Position numbers and translations under genes: made by a program. The notes below the pieces were generated by a model. That model made no database searches. It was not told where the DNA came from and saw only the letters and a program-made list of their open reading frames with translations. Positions 23,401 through 35,878 of a DNA stretch of 64,000 nucleotides are shown one piece after another (position 1 is the first letter of the stretch; every line of letters begins with the position of its first letter). The DNA comes from Sapria himalayana (taxonomy: Eukaryota; Streptophyta; Magnoliopsida; Malpighiales; Rafflesiaceae), in assembly GCA_029783825.1 (NCBI GenBank), contig JAREIK010000801.1:9808891-9872890 (forward strand), in the 5' to 3' direction.

Positions 23401-24073
23401 TGAAGATTTACATAAAATTGAGAATACATGATAATGGACGTTTTTCTATTTTTAATACAATGGATGATGATGATGATGTCCTTTGAAATGAGAATTTAAA
23501 TTGAAATAATTTATTTTAATTCTTATTTTATGACTTAATTATAATTTTTTATTAAAATTTGAAATTATTAGTATAGTTAAATTTATTTTCTATTTTATGA
23601 TTTTGTTTTATTTTTTTGTGAAAGTAGTGAACTAGTATATTTTTTTTATTATTCTTATGAATTATTTTCATGTTTTTATTTAACTATTTTATTGTATATA
23701 TTTTAAAATATTAATTAATTATATATTGCGATGCAAAAAAAACTTATGCCTTGAAATCTCGAGGTTTAAGTCTCATTTCATGAATACAGAAATATTTTGC
23801 CTTTCGCTTTCGCCTTTTAAAACTTTGCACAAAAAATGCAAAAAAAATGAGAAATTTTTAAGCAATAATTGTGGATGACAACAATCCATTTTTAGTGTAA
23901 AAAGATTTGTGACAATGACATCAACCTACAGTTTGTGTCAATTTTAGAGTTATGTTATCAAGTAGGTATGTAGAAGTAAGAGATTCTTCCAACAACATAT
24001 ATATTATAAAAAGAATGAACATATCATAAAGAAATGTTCATAGTTGTTCTAGAGAAGATAGCAAGAACACAAC
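23400..24073. other. A+T-rich sequence, nothing identified
   Basis: Positions 23500-23750 are almost pure A/T. I see no gene, terminus or repeat of note. Confidence 0.4.
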
Positions 24074-24425
24074 TAAAGATGTCAACTGGACCGGATGACC
24101 TGAGCACAACATATCTTGGTTCATAGCCACGTCTGGATCAGCCTCAAGCTAGCCCACAGCTTGGCTTGGGCCATGCCGAGCCAAAGTTCTTAGCACGAAA
24201 AGCATAGAAGAGCATAGCTAGGCATGATGGCCCATGCAGACCAATTTCAGCATAACTAGCTAAATAGGCTAGACTAGTCCTAATTTAGAGATATCAAGCG
24301 GGTCGGGCGAGCTAGACACAAAGCACAACCCAAATTACGCAACTAAGCAGTAGGGTCTTTCAAATTAAATCTAGTTCAGTTTCGTTGACCCCCTTTCATA
24401 TATTACAATTATTTTGTTAGGAAAT

Positions 24426-24433
24426 ACGTGACC
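24426..24433. repeat. hAT target-site duplication, left
   Basis: ACGTGACC, repeated exactly at 28537-28544. Confidence 0.9.
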
Positions 24434-24715
24434 CATATTTATTTAAGGCGCAAGGCGTAGTGAGGCGCAAAAGCCTTTTGGGGCCTTAAGGTGCAAGGCG
24501 CACTTGAGGCGCGGGCTTTTTTATTTGAGGCGCACCCAGCCTAATAGACATAAAAATTATACATTTTACTAAATATAGTCTTTAGTTTTCATCTAATAAT
24601 AAACTAAAGAATATCAAAGATAAAAATCAAATATTAATAGTGCTCTCATCATCCAAACATTCAAAGTTTCAAAACAAAATAACAAATATTCAAAGTTCTA
24701 AAACAAAATAAACAC

Positions 24716-27440
24716 TCATGTATCTACATCTAAATCTAAATCAAGAAAGTCTTCATCAATATCATCCTCATCATCAATCTTCCACTCTCCCTCTTCTTCA
24801 TCTTCCTCTCCCGATGAATAGATCATCTCTTCATCTTCATCAATCAAAGCAAGAGTAGGAGTATGTTTAGAGCTAGATGATCTTGACTTTGGTTTTGGTG
24901 TTGGTGTTTGTGTTTTGCTTGGTTTAGCTCTTGTATAAACCCTAATAAGCTCCTCAGCTCCACTAGCTCTTGCAACATCACCCCATGTTAAATCATCACC
25001 TTCAAACACCAAATCATCTTCTGCAACACCTTCATCTTCCATTTTTCCCATCAACCATTCGTTGCTATCATCTATTTCTTTCAAGATAATGGGGTCAACG
25101 GTATGATGCTCAGTGTATCTTTTCATCAAGGTTCGGTTGTACTTAATGTACACCAAATCATTCAAGCATTGATGGTCCAACTTATTTCTCCTCTTGATTT
25201 GAATCTGAAAAAACAAATAGTTTTCATGATTATATCTCAATGTTTTAGTTTTGAAGAATCTAAGTTATATTAAATAATGTTGTAACTTAAAGACACAAAT
25301 TTAATTGCATGTAATTGCTTTAGTAACTTACATTCTCAAAGATACTCAAATTCCTTTCACAGTCTGATGCACTACATGTTAGGTTGAGAACCCTCAATAC
25401 AAACTTTTGCAAACTTTTGCAAACTTCTAGTACTTGATCCAAACATACCCCACCATTCAGCTACAATTAATATAAATAAATTATTAGTTGAACATTTCAC
25501 CTATTTTAACCAAACATATATAATAATTTCAATGCACTAATTAACAAAACTAAAGAACTAACCTGGAGGTTTAGTCTTCCCTGTTCTAATGGCAAACTCA
25601 TTACCAAAAAGGTCTCTAACATGCATGTACAAGTCGTGTTGTGATATAATTGCATCTTGTTCATCACTATTTTTCACCAATCTCGAAATACAACTACATA
25701 CATCTTCAAAGGTTTTTGAATCTAGGTCAATTCCTAATCTTTCTGTATCATAATAGAATTATGGGTTCAAAAAATACCCAGCTGAATGCAAAGGCCGATG
25801 AAGTTGAACCTCTCACCTCCTATCAATGATTTTTATGATTTTCTTATACTTCTCTTTATTCTCATTAAAGCTTTTGATGATGATTTCTTTCGCTTTTTTC
25901 ATGATTGCATAAATATAACCCATAGGAGGTCTATTTTCACCATCTACCAAATTAAACACACATACAAGAGGGTCTGACACATTCAAACAAAACACTACAG
26001 TATTTCAAAAAGAAGACATGAAAATTATATTGACTACATTTTTTCCCTTTTGCTTATTTGTCCATTTACTTTCCGTCCAATCTGAACTAGTAAACATCTT
26101 CCTTAAGTTATTTTTTTATTCATTGATACGGGATAAGGTGATAAAGGCCATTGCAAACCGAAGTCTTAGCAGGCCTTAACAATTCCCTTTGCTCAATAAA
26201 TCGCCTCATCATGTTGAGCAAACTCGTTCTATTATAGATGTAGCTACTTATTGATATGGCCCTCTCTATTATCTTCTTGATGTGTGGTAGTTTTCCAAGA
26301 TCTTCTAGTATCAAGTCAAGACAATGTGCGGCACATGGTATCCAATACAAATGTAATCTTTTCATTTTCAACAACCTCCCTATATAATTTAAACACATAA
26401 TAAATAGATAATAGATGTAATCACTTACATAAATAAGTAAATAAAAATTTGAAATTAAATTATAAGTACCTGTCACCACATAATTTGAAGCATTATCTGT
26501 TATCACTTGAACAACATTGGCTTCACCAACTTCCTCGACCCAACTGTCAAGTAATTCAAACAATTTCTCTCCCGTCCTGACCATAGAAGAAGCATCAATA
26601 GATTTCATAAACACGGTTCCTCTTGAAGAATTCACCAAAAAATTCACCAATGACTTTTCCTTCCTATCAGTCCATCCATCTGACATAATTGAACATCCAT
26701 TTTGCTTCCATTCTATGAAATGAACTTCCATTGAAGCCTTTGTGAGAGCCAATTCTTTCTTGAGATTAGTAATCCTTACATCATGAAAACTTGGTCCCTT
26801 GTAATCCACACCATATTGCCCAATTGCCTCAAGCATTGGTTGGAAACTAGCATAGTTCACTGCATTAAATGGAATCGCAGCTTCATACATCCATCTACAA
26901 AATAAATATCAACTCTCTCAATGGCCTCTTTCTTGTATGCATTGTTGATAGTAATTTGAGTATTTTTTCTATTTTAAATAATCATTTCTGGATTAGGAGT
27001 AAAGAAATGATCCATATGACCTTTCTGCCTCATTCTCTTTATGTAACTACCACTAACACTACCACCACTTCCCCCTCCATTGCTACCACCACTAGAAACA
27101 TCCTTTCTTCCCTTTTTGCTAGTAACCTCCGGGTCTTCATCATCTTCATCTTGGAACCCAAACATATCCTCATTCACATTTTGACTTCCAAAACTTATTT
27201 GATTTTTTTGAGTTTTTTTGGCTAGCATATGATCTTCTATTTCTTTTCTAACATGTTCTGGGCATCTTGTACACTTTTTCGAATTTCTAAACCCTCCAAC
27301 AAGGTGTTGCTTTTGTCTATAAATACCTCCTTTAGTTACTTTATCACAAAAAATACAAATGAGTGTACATGTATCTTTCTCATTTAATAAACGAGCATAT
27401 TTTCATCCCGGATTTTTTCTTCCACTTGAGGCATATACAT
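24716..27440 (-). pseudogene. hAT transposase (BED-DUF659-hATC), interrupted
   Basis: A BED-type finger (CIFCDKVTKGGIYRQKQHLVG, Cys-x2-Cys then His) lies near 27310-27370. DUF659 (26120-26890) contains WTDRKEKSLVNFLVNS and VVQVITDNASNYVVTG. An intron of about 90 nt (26469-26380, GT-AG) then rejoins at RLLKMKRLHLYWIPCAAHCL. The hATC region near 25330-25440 contains CSASDCERNLSIFEN, and an acidic tail (24716-24860) follows a final exon with LNDLVYIKYN. Breaks include a 10-bp tandem duplication AAACTTTTGC (25401-25420) that shifts the frame just before CSASDCERN, and TGA and TAA codons around 25800-25750 in the QLHRPLHSAGYFLNP region. Confidence 0.88.
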
Positions 27441-28019
27441 CAACTACAATCTCTTTGTCTATTTTTATGTATCTTTACAACAAATCTACAATAAAATGAC
27501 AAATATATTAAGAAAAAAATGAAAACATATACATGATATATTATATATTATAAATCTATAATTTATAAACATACTCAATTTTTGTCAAACTAAAACTATT
27601 TATAATTTTTGTTCTAATTGTTTCATAATTTTCATAATTTTTTTCATAATTTTTTTCATGATTTTTTTTTTATTTTTCATTAATTTTAAGAATTTTTTTC
27701 CTTTTTTTCTGCATTAGTTTTTTGAAAATTACTTATTTTTTTCAAAGTATTATTCAAAAAATTTTCCGTTAGTTTTTAAGTATTTTTTAAAAATATTTTT
27801 TTACCTTTTGAAGAATTTTTTCACAACAAAAATAGGTAAAATGAAAAAAATACTTTTTGAGCCTCTTCTTCTTCTTCTCTCCTCTTCAATCCATCCTTAA
27901 AAGTGTTTTGGGAAGGTTATTTTAAGGGTTTTAGGGTGTAACCCGAGAAATATGGGGTTTTATAGGGCTTAAAATCATAAAACTCTAAAACTGATATCGT
28001 TTTGATTCATGAAAGACCA

Positions 28020-28195
28020 AAACAATGTCGTTTTGGAGGTGGTATTTTTTTATTTTAAATCAGAACCTCAAAACAACGTCGTTTTGAGGGTTTTGTTTTT
28101 TAAAAAAAATCAAAACAACCCAAGATGACGTCGTTTTGGGTTGTTTTGATTTTTAAAAAAAATATAACCCACCCCAAAATGACGTCGTTTTGGGT
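28020..28195. promoter_or_regulatory. Repeated TGACGTCG boxes in hAT 5' region
   Basis: ATGACGTCGTTTTGG occurs at 28125-28139 and 28179-28193, with weaker copies AACGTCGTTTTGA (28074-28086) and ATGTCGTTTTGG (28025-28036). They lie upstream of the transposase start, spaced about 50 bp apart. GACGTC is a core bound by plant bZIP factors. They could equally be subterminal transposase-binding repeats. Confidence 0.55.
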
Positions 28196-28536
28196 TGGAT
28201 CAGCCGAATACGTCATCTACCCCGACGCGCTCCTCCTGTGTTTCGCCTGGTTCCGCCTCTCGCTGCTTCTCCCGCTGTTGCTTTGCCCTTCTTCTCCGAC
28301 GAAATTTCCCCATTTCCGACAGTGAATCCGGCAAAAAAAAGGAGAGAAGAAGATAAAGAAGAATGAGAAGAATGAAAAGAATGACGTACCTGGCTCGACG
28401 CCTGCCGCCGCCGAAACTGGAAGTCGATGCCTACTGCGCCTCACCCGCCTGCGCCTCGCCTGAAGCGAGGCATTTTTCCCGGGAGTGGTGGCATCTGAGC
28501 TTTAGGCGCGCCTCAGGCACGCCTTTTATAACTATG

Positions 28537-28544
28537 ACGTGACC
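28537..28544. repeat. hAT target-site duplication, right
   Basis: ACGTGACC, identical to 24426-24433. Confidence 0.9.
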
Positions 28545-28679
28545 AAACTAATTATAATCACAAATTTTTCGTTTATATTTTCAGAGAATCTTAGAATAAT
28601 CAGTATTATACAAACATACTTCTAATCTGCTTATCGTGAATATTATAAGTTAAAAAATAATTAATAATTAATAATTAAT

Positions 28680-30190
28680 GAATTTATGAAATATTGTAGA
28701 ATGATATTTGTGACATCTGATATCTGGACTAATCATGATAATGTATAATTCGTATGTCTCGCCACCTGCTATGTAGATTCAAAAAAAAAAACTTAATAAA
28801 AACTTTTTAAGATTATTGAGATCCTCCAACCTTATGATGACTCTGTCATATATGAGGGTACGATAAAAATTTATAGGGAATATGATATTTAGATTAAAAT
28901 TTTTAGTATCATATTCAATAATGATTCGAATAACAAAGTTAATATTAGTATATTTGTCAAAAATAGTATAGGCAAACTATTAGGCAAGATTTTGCATATT
29001 AAATGTATGTTTCACATAATTAACCTGATAATACAAGCTAAAGTAAAAATTATTTCTCACATTAAAAAAATAAAAAACTCACTAAAATACTTTATGATGT
29101 CTAACAAATAACAAAAGTTTAGTCATCTTTGTTTGTCAACATGCCTAAAAAAGAAAAAATTTCAAATAAATAGAATATACTATTAGAATTACACTTATAA
29201 GATGTTATAGTCAAATATTGACAAACAACACGTGATATTGAATTATGTCAATAGTATAAATGATAAACTTATTATTAACGATTCTGACTGTAATACAAAA
29301 ATTTCTTTTGTGGATCTTAAAAATTTTTTATGACATGACGAACATGTGTTCGACTGTGTACCCCTTCAGCGCTTGCATTATATATAATATTAATAATATA
29401 TTTAGCAAGAATATCTATCATCCTACATTAAGTATCATAACTGTTAAGATGAAAACTAAATATTTAAAATATAAGTCTTACATTACATCTTTTTATTATT
29501 TGGCTACATGTATAGACTATACATATATATATGAAAAGTATAAAAAATATTTTAACATACATATATATGTGTATGATCTAGGAATACCAACTTGAAGGTT
29601 TCATTCATTAAAAACTAATTTGTTTACATATTATGATGCTAAGTATAATAGTTGTAGTCAAGCTCCAAGTACATATATGAACACCGAATTCAGAAATTAT
29701 GACTTCTCTATTCAGTTAGCTAAGAACAAACAACAAGATGATTCATCTAATAAGAATGAATTATCTCGATACTTAGGTACTAATTATTATTACATCCTAT
29801 CACATGATGATAATAAAAATTTGAAATTTTGATTTAAAAAAATTTATAGGAATTTACCTATTCCGTATTATCTAAGATGACAAGTGATCTACTAAACTCT
29901 TTAATATCTAGTATAGCATCGAGATCTATTTTTTCTATAACAACCAATATTATTTCAGATAGGAAATCAAGACCACTACTAGATATCAAAAAGACAATTA
30001 CATGTATAAAAGATTAGAAAGATTCGAGATTAGACAATCAAGAAAATATATAAAAGTTATTGGCAAATGATGATTCATGAGATATGAAAAATATTGAGCC
30101 AACTACTAGTAATAACTTTGAAAACTTATATGATGATAATGATTTGCATTTACATTACCATAATAGTGCTACAGACATGAATTGATAACT
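28680..30190 (+). pseudogene. Ruined hAT transposase (plus strand)
   Basis: Translated pieces on the plus strand, in shifting frames, give MIFVTSDIWTNHDN (pattern TSDIWTS), then HIKCMFHIINLIIQAKVK (pattern H.RC.AHI.NLIVQ) and YDMTNMCST (29317-29360). These are followed by NELSRYLGTN (pattern ELDRYL) and ISSIASRSIFSITTNIISDRKSRPLL-like residues at about 29905-29990 (hATC pattern IPVSTVASESAFSTGG). Stops and frameshifts are frequent. It is a distinct hAT subfamily from the BED/DUF659 copies. Confidence 0.7.
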
Positions 30191-30775
30191 AATATGATTA
30201 TTGATTGTGTTTTTTTTCATACGATATCATATTTCTTTATTTTTTGATTTATGTTGGTTATGGCAATATGTACATATTGTCTATGTTTCATCTTTTGTTG
30301 TGTAAGTGTATGTTTCATATTCTACATTTGATTATGAAATAAAATATATTTTATATTAAATATTTTTATATTTAAGTTGAATTGAATGTCAAAAAAAAAT
30401 TAAATATTTATTTCATTTTATTAAATTTAAATATAATATTTTAAATAAATAATAAAATACAATTTCAAAATATCTTAAATGGATTTTTGCCCAAAAAGCA
30501 TTAAGCCAGACAAGACCCCACATGGATGAACTTGATTGTGGGCCAAATTGATCATGCAGAAGTGATAGTTTGGCAGATATGACATGTCAAGCACTGCATT
30601 GTGTCCTAACTAGGCCACAAAGAAATAAGCAGTGTCGACAAGAAATGGCCCTTTTGACACAGGCCTAGCTGGGATGCCTATTTTTAAAGTTTTTTGGGAC
30701 AAGGCATGGTGGCCACGATGGGCCTACAAAAAAAAATAGTCATGTCAGTATAGCTCAACCCATTTGACACTTCTA

Positions 30776-33060
30776 AGCACAAAGTAATATTAAGAGAGAA
30801 GTTAAATATATTAACTTCTTCAAATACTACTAGTTTTGATACTTATTAATCATGATACTTATTAATAAAATTTATTAATCATGATACTTATTAGAGTAAA
30901 ATATATAAAATTTTTCTTTAAGACAATAATAGTATTTCTCATTCTTCAAATACTACTAGTTTTATTATTCATATTTTCTTTTGAGACTCTTGAATTGTCA
31001 ACACATGAATCAATATTCATAATATTGGTAATTATTTCTTTTTTATAATTAATTTTTTTGTTTTTTAAATATTATGGTAGTATATGGTAATCTTTCAAAT
31101 GATATTTGATATGAAAGTACTCAGCAATGTACTAGATAGAAAGTTCTAGTATATTTTTCTAATTGACATGTTTGATAATCAATAGACATCACTCCTCTAA
31201 TATTTGGTTCTAAAATTTTTAGTTTTTCAGTAAATAATATCTCAATCAAAAGTGAATTACTAGTGAATAAATAATATATATGCACCTGGAATGGCTCCTA
31301 TGAATTGAAAATAACAAATACAATTCATATCATATCATCACCAACAAAGTTATTCATCCGATCAAATAATTTTGCATAAAAATACTAGAGAAAATAAAAA
31401 TAATATCACAACTTTGTTACTCCATAAAGTTACTAATAGAAAATAAATTATTACACAATTTTGGTACATATAAAATGTGACAAAAAAATAATCAATATTA
31501 ATATTATCATACCTCATAGTATACACAATGATGTCATTAGTCATGATAATATCAAAAATTATAAACTCTACAAAATAACATAATTATTAGCTCTTGAATC
31601 TATAATCCAATAGCCTAAAGTGAAAATATGAGCGGAAAGTACAATTGATAAAGATGTGCCTAATCCAATGGCACCCACAGAACAAAGTTTAAAGTACTAC
31701 TTGGAAAGCATGAATATGATATGACCAATGGATGAGATCATAGAACTATCCTGAATAAGTCTTGTAGTTTGCTATATAGCTTCTGAATGTTGAAAAGTCC
31801 ATCGTATGTCAAAGTGCAATGTCCACCACCTTTCTAAAGTATGTCGTAACCTCCAACAAAAAGAATGATTCACTACTATTTCCTGTAACTTGACGTGTTT
31901 ATGTCGGGTCTCCTAGCTCTTTCATCACTATTGCAACTAATCATACTAACTCCACTCATTCTAGAAATAATTATAATCATATGAATCACTCTCTAATAAA
32001 CATGTGAGATACAAAGATATTTTCTCTAAGAATCTATCTAGAAACCAATATATTACTTTACTAATAAATGCATGTAAATAAAGCTACAAATCAACTCACT
32101 AAGTCTTCTCAATACCGTCTGATATATTAATACTATTATCACATTAACAATCATTTCCCACAATTGTATCCAAGTCACATAGTAAGTCACCTCAACTTGG
32201 TCAGTTTGCATATCGATGACTCAATAATAATATCATATGAATGAAACATTCATGAATAATACATCAAAAGAACCATGTTTCAAACTCTCTTACAAGTGTT
32301 ATAAGAACAAAACACAATCGAAACACTAAGATAAATTAATTATCATAAATACGTTATTAATTATGCATCAATTTACGTTCACTTATTAATCTCAACCTAA
32401 GATGTACTTTCCAATAAGTAACCTATGTATTCTTGTGCCACAAACTAGAACTTCATCGATATAGCCCAAAAAGAAAATATCTTATCCCCCATGGTCTCAC
32501 ATTATTCCAATAATTTTTATCTCACAATAAAGCATGCTTCTATACAAAGGAAAAGCAATCAAAAATAATAATTTGTACAAACTACCATAATGCTAAGAGA
32601 AATTTTGAAATATATATATTTCTCTGAATTCAAACACAACCATTTTCAAGTGGCTAACAACATGTTGAGGCTAATGTACTAGCACCACCAAGTCAGCTAC
32701 AAAGGGCCCAACATGTCATCATCTATGCTACAAAAGAAACCAAATACCCAGTATGCATGGATGTCTTCACAACAAACTATTAGAGTTTGATGTCAAAATC
32801 ACTAGTAAAGGGTGCACCATCATCCGTACACCCCTAAACCAACACCACTTCACTATAAAGTTTTCTCTAGGGTTATGTTAAGCCAAACCCATGCTTGCTT
32901 CGAAATAGAGATGAAAGAGAGAGAGAGAGGAGAAATGAAAAGAAAATAAAAAATTTATTAAATTGAAAAGTAAAAATTTAGAAAACAACAAAAATCAAAT
33001 ATATACTTTGTGGTAGCTCCAAGTAAAGTGCTTCTAAATAATTAAAAAAATAATTAAAAA
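30776..33060 (-). pseudogene. Copia ruins (minus strand)
   Basis: Positions 31120-31900 match the block at 11090-11860. Near 31585-31615 the minus strand reads WIID(S)RA, a decayed DSGA protease motif. I see no open frame or LTR. Positions 31900-33060 are A+T-rich sequence that I cannot classify. Confidence 0.45.
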
Positions 33061-33079
33061 ATAATTAAAAACTCAATAT

Positions 33080-33081
<2 letters not shown>

Positions 33082-33117
<36 letters not shown>

Positions 33118-33157
33118 CCACATTATGTATTGATATATATATATATCAATACATAAT
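33082..33157. repeat. (AT)n tract and perfect 36-bp palindrome
   Basis: An alternating AT tract (33082-33111) is followed by a perfect inverted repeat without loop at 33122-33157, centred between 33139 and 33140 (arms begin ATTATGTATTGATATATA). It could extrude as a cruciform or form a hairpin in RNA. Confidence 0.9.
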
Positions 33158-34638
33158 CTCTAAATATAAGTATCATGGTGAATATTTCTTAATACCTTCA
33201 TAACATGATGGATAGAAAATTATATTATATTTTTTTAACCGACATATCTTATAATCAATAGATATCAATCCATTAATACTTAGCTCTAAAATTTTCAATT
33301 TATTCAATAGTGAGTGTCCAAGCGAAGAGTATATGACCAATAAATTAATAGTATCCAAGCACCTGGGTAAGTCATGTGGGTAGAAAAAAATAAATATAGT
33401 TTGTCTCACTCAATCATTAGTAGGAGCATTTGTCTATCGTGTCAAGTGTAACACAAAAAGGGATTGTCAGAGGGGAAATATCTAAAATTTGACATTATCA
33501 TGCCCACTGGCTCATATAAGAGTGTTATTGGTCACACCAGTGTCAAAAGTTATGTACTGTATAAATAAAGTAAAAGTAGTGTGGTCACTTGTAGTATAGG
33601 TGTTAACTCGTGAATTTGTGACTTAGAAGTCTGAGTGAAGTAGAGAAAAAAAAAATCAGTGAACATAAGAATATCCCCAATGGAGCTAATGGTGTCCAAT
33701 GGAATAAGTTTGAGGTACTCTTGCTAAGCAAGTGTATCAAGGCCGTCATGTGTAAAAAGTGGGAGGTTTGGTACTCTGTTGTACATTTTCCGGGTCATGT
33801 GAGGTGTTCAACTAAAACACCGACCAAGTCAAATCTCAAATCTTATTGCATGTGTAGCAAGAACCAAATATGTTAAACACACTTAGATCAATTAATTACC
33901 ATAAATGTATTAGTAATTATACGTCAACCACTACCCACTCGTTTGACTCAACTTGAAATGACTCGCCCGATAAGTTTCTCACGTGTCTTTGACTCATGAA
34001 CCAAATCATCATCAAAATAGAACATAATGAATATATGTTCATCCTCAATTTCAATTGAATTATCCATAATGATCTCATAGTAATTATAGTCATTTCTTCA
34101 ACAAGAGTCAAACACAAAAAAATATGCAGGATCACTACACCATAATTGTCACCCAACCTAATTTGCCTATATGGAATAATATCACTCACACTAGTCTAAG
34201 CACAAATCAAATGTCTTCACAACAATTTTCCAAGATGTCAAACATATGAAAATACCACAAATCACGTATCTTTAAGCCAAAATTCAAAAAATACAAACTC
34301 AATACTAGTCTAAGCACCCCACATGCTTAATAAATCTTGTACTAGTCTAAGCACCCCACTATGGTGGCCACCATCAGAGACACTAAAACTTTACTTGAAT
34401 ATTGAAAAGTGGCCATCATACATCCAATGACTACAATTACTCAAGTAGATACTCAAAAACCAAATAAAAATTTGTGACCAAAAATATCTAAAAATCAATA
34501 TCACCCTTACATTGCCAGAGGGAGACTGGTATCTCGTGAAGGACTAATTAGGATTTTAATCCTTGAATTTCGAGAAGGGAGAACCTTAAATAAAGGGATA
34601 GAAAAAGAGAAAAATTGATACAATTTGATTAATTAAAA

Positions 34639-34640
<2 letters not shown>
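33158..34640 (-). other. Copia-like debris
   Basis: Positions 33230-33900 resemble the 11.1 and 31.1 kb blocks (CGACATATCTTATAATCAATAGATATCA). A short direct repeat CTAGTCTAAGCACCCCAC occurs near 34302 and 34341. No open frame is convincing. Confidence 0.4.
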
Positions 34641-34705
<65 letters not shown>

Positions 34706-34760
34706 ATTACTAAACATATATGATTTGGAATAACTCACATATTAAGTACTCTCAAATAAT
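34641..34760. repeat. (AT)n(AC)n(AT)n microsatellite beside an antisense LTR core
   Basis: AT repeats (34641-34674), AC repeats (34675-34692) and AT repeats (34693-34705) are followed by the antisense LTR core GGAATAACTCACATATTAAGTACTCTCA (about 34727-34754). Confidence 0.75.
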
Positions 34761-35607
34761 AAAAAGAAAATAAAAAATTGGGCACCCCACAGGCCTATGG
34801 AGAATGTGTGGTGCCCATTCCCCATAAGTCTATCTCTAATTCTTTTTTCTCCATCTGCTCGAATAATCACATATTTCCTAACCACGACACAAAAAAGTTT
34901 ACGTTAGACACAACCAAACCAACTCAGACAATTATCTCTTATATTATAATTTATAAGAATTATCCAATATTCTTCTTAATAACCTCATTCCTGATTCTAT
35001 ATTTCATAATAGTGTCACACATTCATGTTATATCACCTTCATCTTTATTATCCTCGTCAATTGTATATATTATTTCTTGATTGTTCAACATTCACTTCAA
35101 TAAAATATGTTTGATCTTATAACTATTCTATAAAATTTTGCATTTTATCAATTTGATTATCGTTTATTAGAAAGAAGTCATCAGGAAATTCTCAATTTGG
35201 TTCATCTACCTTTATTCTTATGAGATAAATCTTGACCAATCTTATTATAGATTCTAAGTAATTGAAATGGATGACTTTTGATATTCATTATTACTCTTAA
35301 AATGAAAATCATAATAGACATATATCTGGAAAATTTAGTTCTTCTTGGTTCTTTTTCAAAAGAACATCGCTAAATCTAAGAATAAATCTCAGTTGACTTG
35401 ATTAAAGTGAAGTGTTGATCAATTGATGTATAATCTTACCTTACTAAGTTTGATGTCTGATATATTAGTCAAAAGTATCCATACTTCATAAGATTTTAAA
35501 AGTGTTACTAGTATTTGTTTTCTATTTATGCTCCCGTGTACATTTACCAACATTTGAAAAAAGTATTTATTTTCTTTTTATCAAACACTTACTATCATTT
35601 AACCCAC
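34761..35607. other. Intronic sequence, nothing identified
   Basis: The sequence is A+T-rich without recognisable coding or repeat signals. Small open frames on the plus strand have no domain. Confidence 0.4.
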
Positions 35608-35777
35608 CATTAATATTTCTTCCATAGTCATCGGAGCATGTTGAATAGAACGCAACCCACAACTTCCAACTTGTGGGTGACAGCAAGCCTGTCGAAGCTT
35701 CAGCAGCGAGCTAAGTAGCTTTGCAGATTCTACATGGGTAATATAAATATCTTCTGAAGCACCAGAAAGTTCATAGC
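35608..35777 (-). CDS. SHPRH: SHPRH-like exon D
   Basis: This 170-nt exon encodes GYELSGASEDIYITHVESAK, then LLSSLLKLRQACCHPQVGS and, at its end, TPMTMEEIL-type residues (here HAPMTMEEILM). The KLRQACCHPQVG signature is highly characteristic of SHPRH/SNF2 proteins. The acceptor AG is at 35779-35778 and the donor GTGGGT at 35607-35606. The next coding sequence is 17,459 nt away at 18148, and the join ILM/VLVSKTK matches the expected protein continuity. Confidence 0.92.
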
Positions 35778-35878
35778 CTGGTTCAAAAAAGTCAGGGAGG
35801 TAAGTTTTACTCATCATAAATTGTATTAAGCATGTTTGTGTACACAACTTTGGACAAAATGCAAGGCAAATAAATAAC

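Larger units (their letters stand above)
24434..28536 (-). mobile_element. hAT transposon (4.1 kb) with perfect 8-bp TSD
   Basis: The element is flanked by exact 8-bp duplications. Its termini CATATTTATTTAAGGCG and (reverse-complemented) CATAGTTATAAAAGGCG match at 14 of 17 positions and continue into AGGCGC-rich subterminal repeats. It contains, on the minus strand, a BED zinc finger, a DUF659 domain and a hATC dimerisation domain, in that order. The transposase is interrupted (see the coding entry), so this copy is defective, but its structure is complete. It inserted into an older hAT-like element. Confidence 0.92.
24074..30775 (+). mobile_element. Old hAT-Ac-like element split by a younger hAT
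   Basis: The left terminus TAAAGATGTCAACTGGACCGG and the right terminus (reverse-complemented TAGAAGTGTCAAATGGG) resemble the hAT-Ac pattern TAGGGGTG.CAAA.GGGCC. Both ends carry about 250 bp of GGCC/GCCCA-rich subterminal sequence. The flanking 8-mers AACACAAC and AGCACAAA agree at 6 of 8 positions. Degenerate plus-strand transposase pieces lie at 28680-30060. A second hAT-like start, TTAGAGATATCAAGCGGGTCG at 24285, offers an alternative left end. The younger hAT (24434-28536) interrupts it. Confidence 0.5.
18149..35607 (-). other. Giant intron (17.5 kb) of the SHPRH-like gene
   Basis: This intron lies between exons D and E and starts GTGGGT at its 5' (right) end. It contains two hAT elements with readable target duplications, one older hAT ruin, LTR fragments in both orientations and several (AT)n tracts. 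Confidence 0.82.

Noticed and set aside
24285..24433. Second hAT-Ac start at 24285 as the true left end of the older element
   Set aside because: Its preceding 8-mer TCCTAATT does not match the 8-mer after 30775, whereas the one before 24074 matches at 6 of 8. Kept only as an alternative.
24716..27440. A host BED-zinc-finger gene domesticated from hAT
   Set aside because: Intact terminal repeats, a perfect target duplication and frame breaks point to an ordinary defective transposon.
28217..28444. Minus-strand open frame near the hAT right end
   Set aside because: It falls in the subterminal region of the transposon, with an AAAGGAGAGAAG low-complexity stretch, and no domain.
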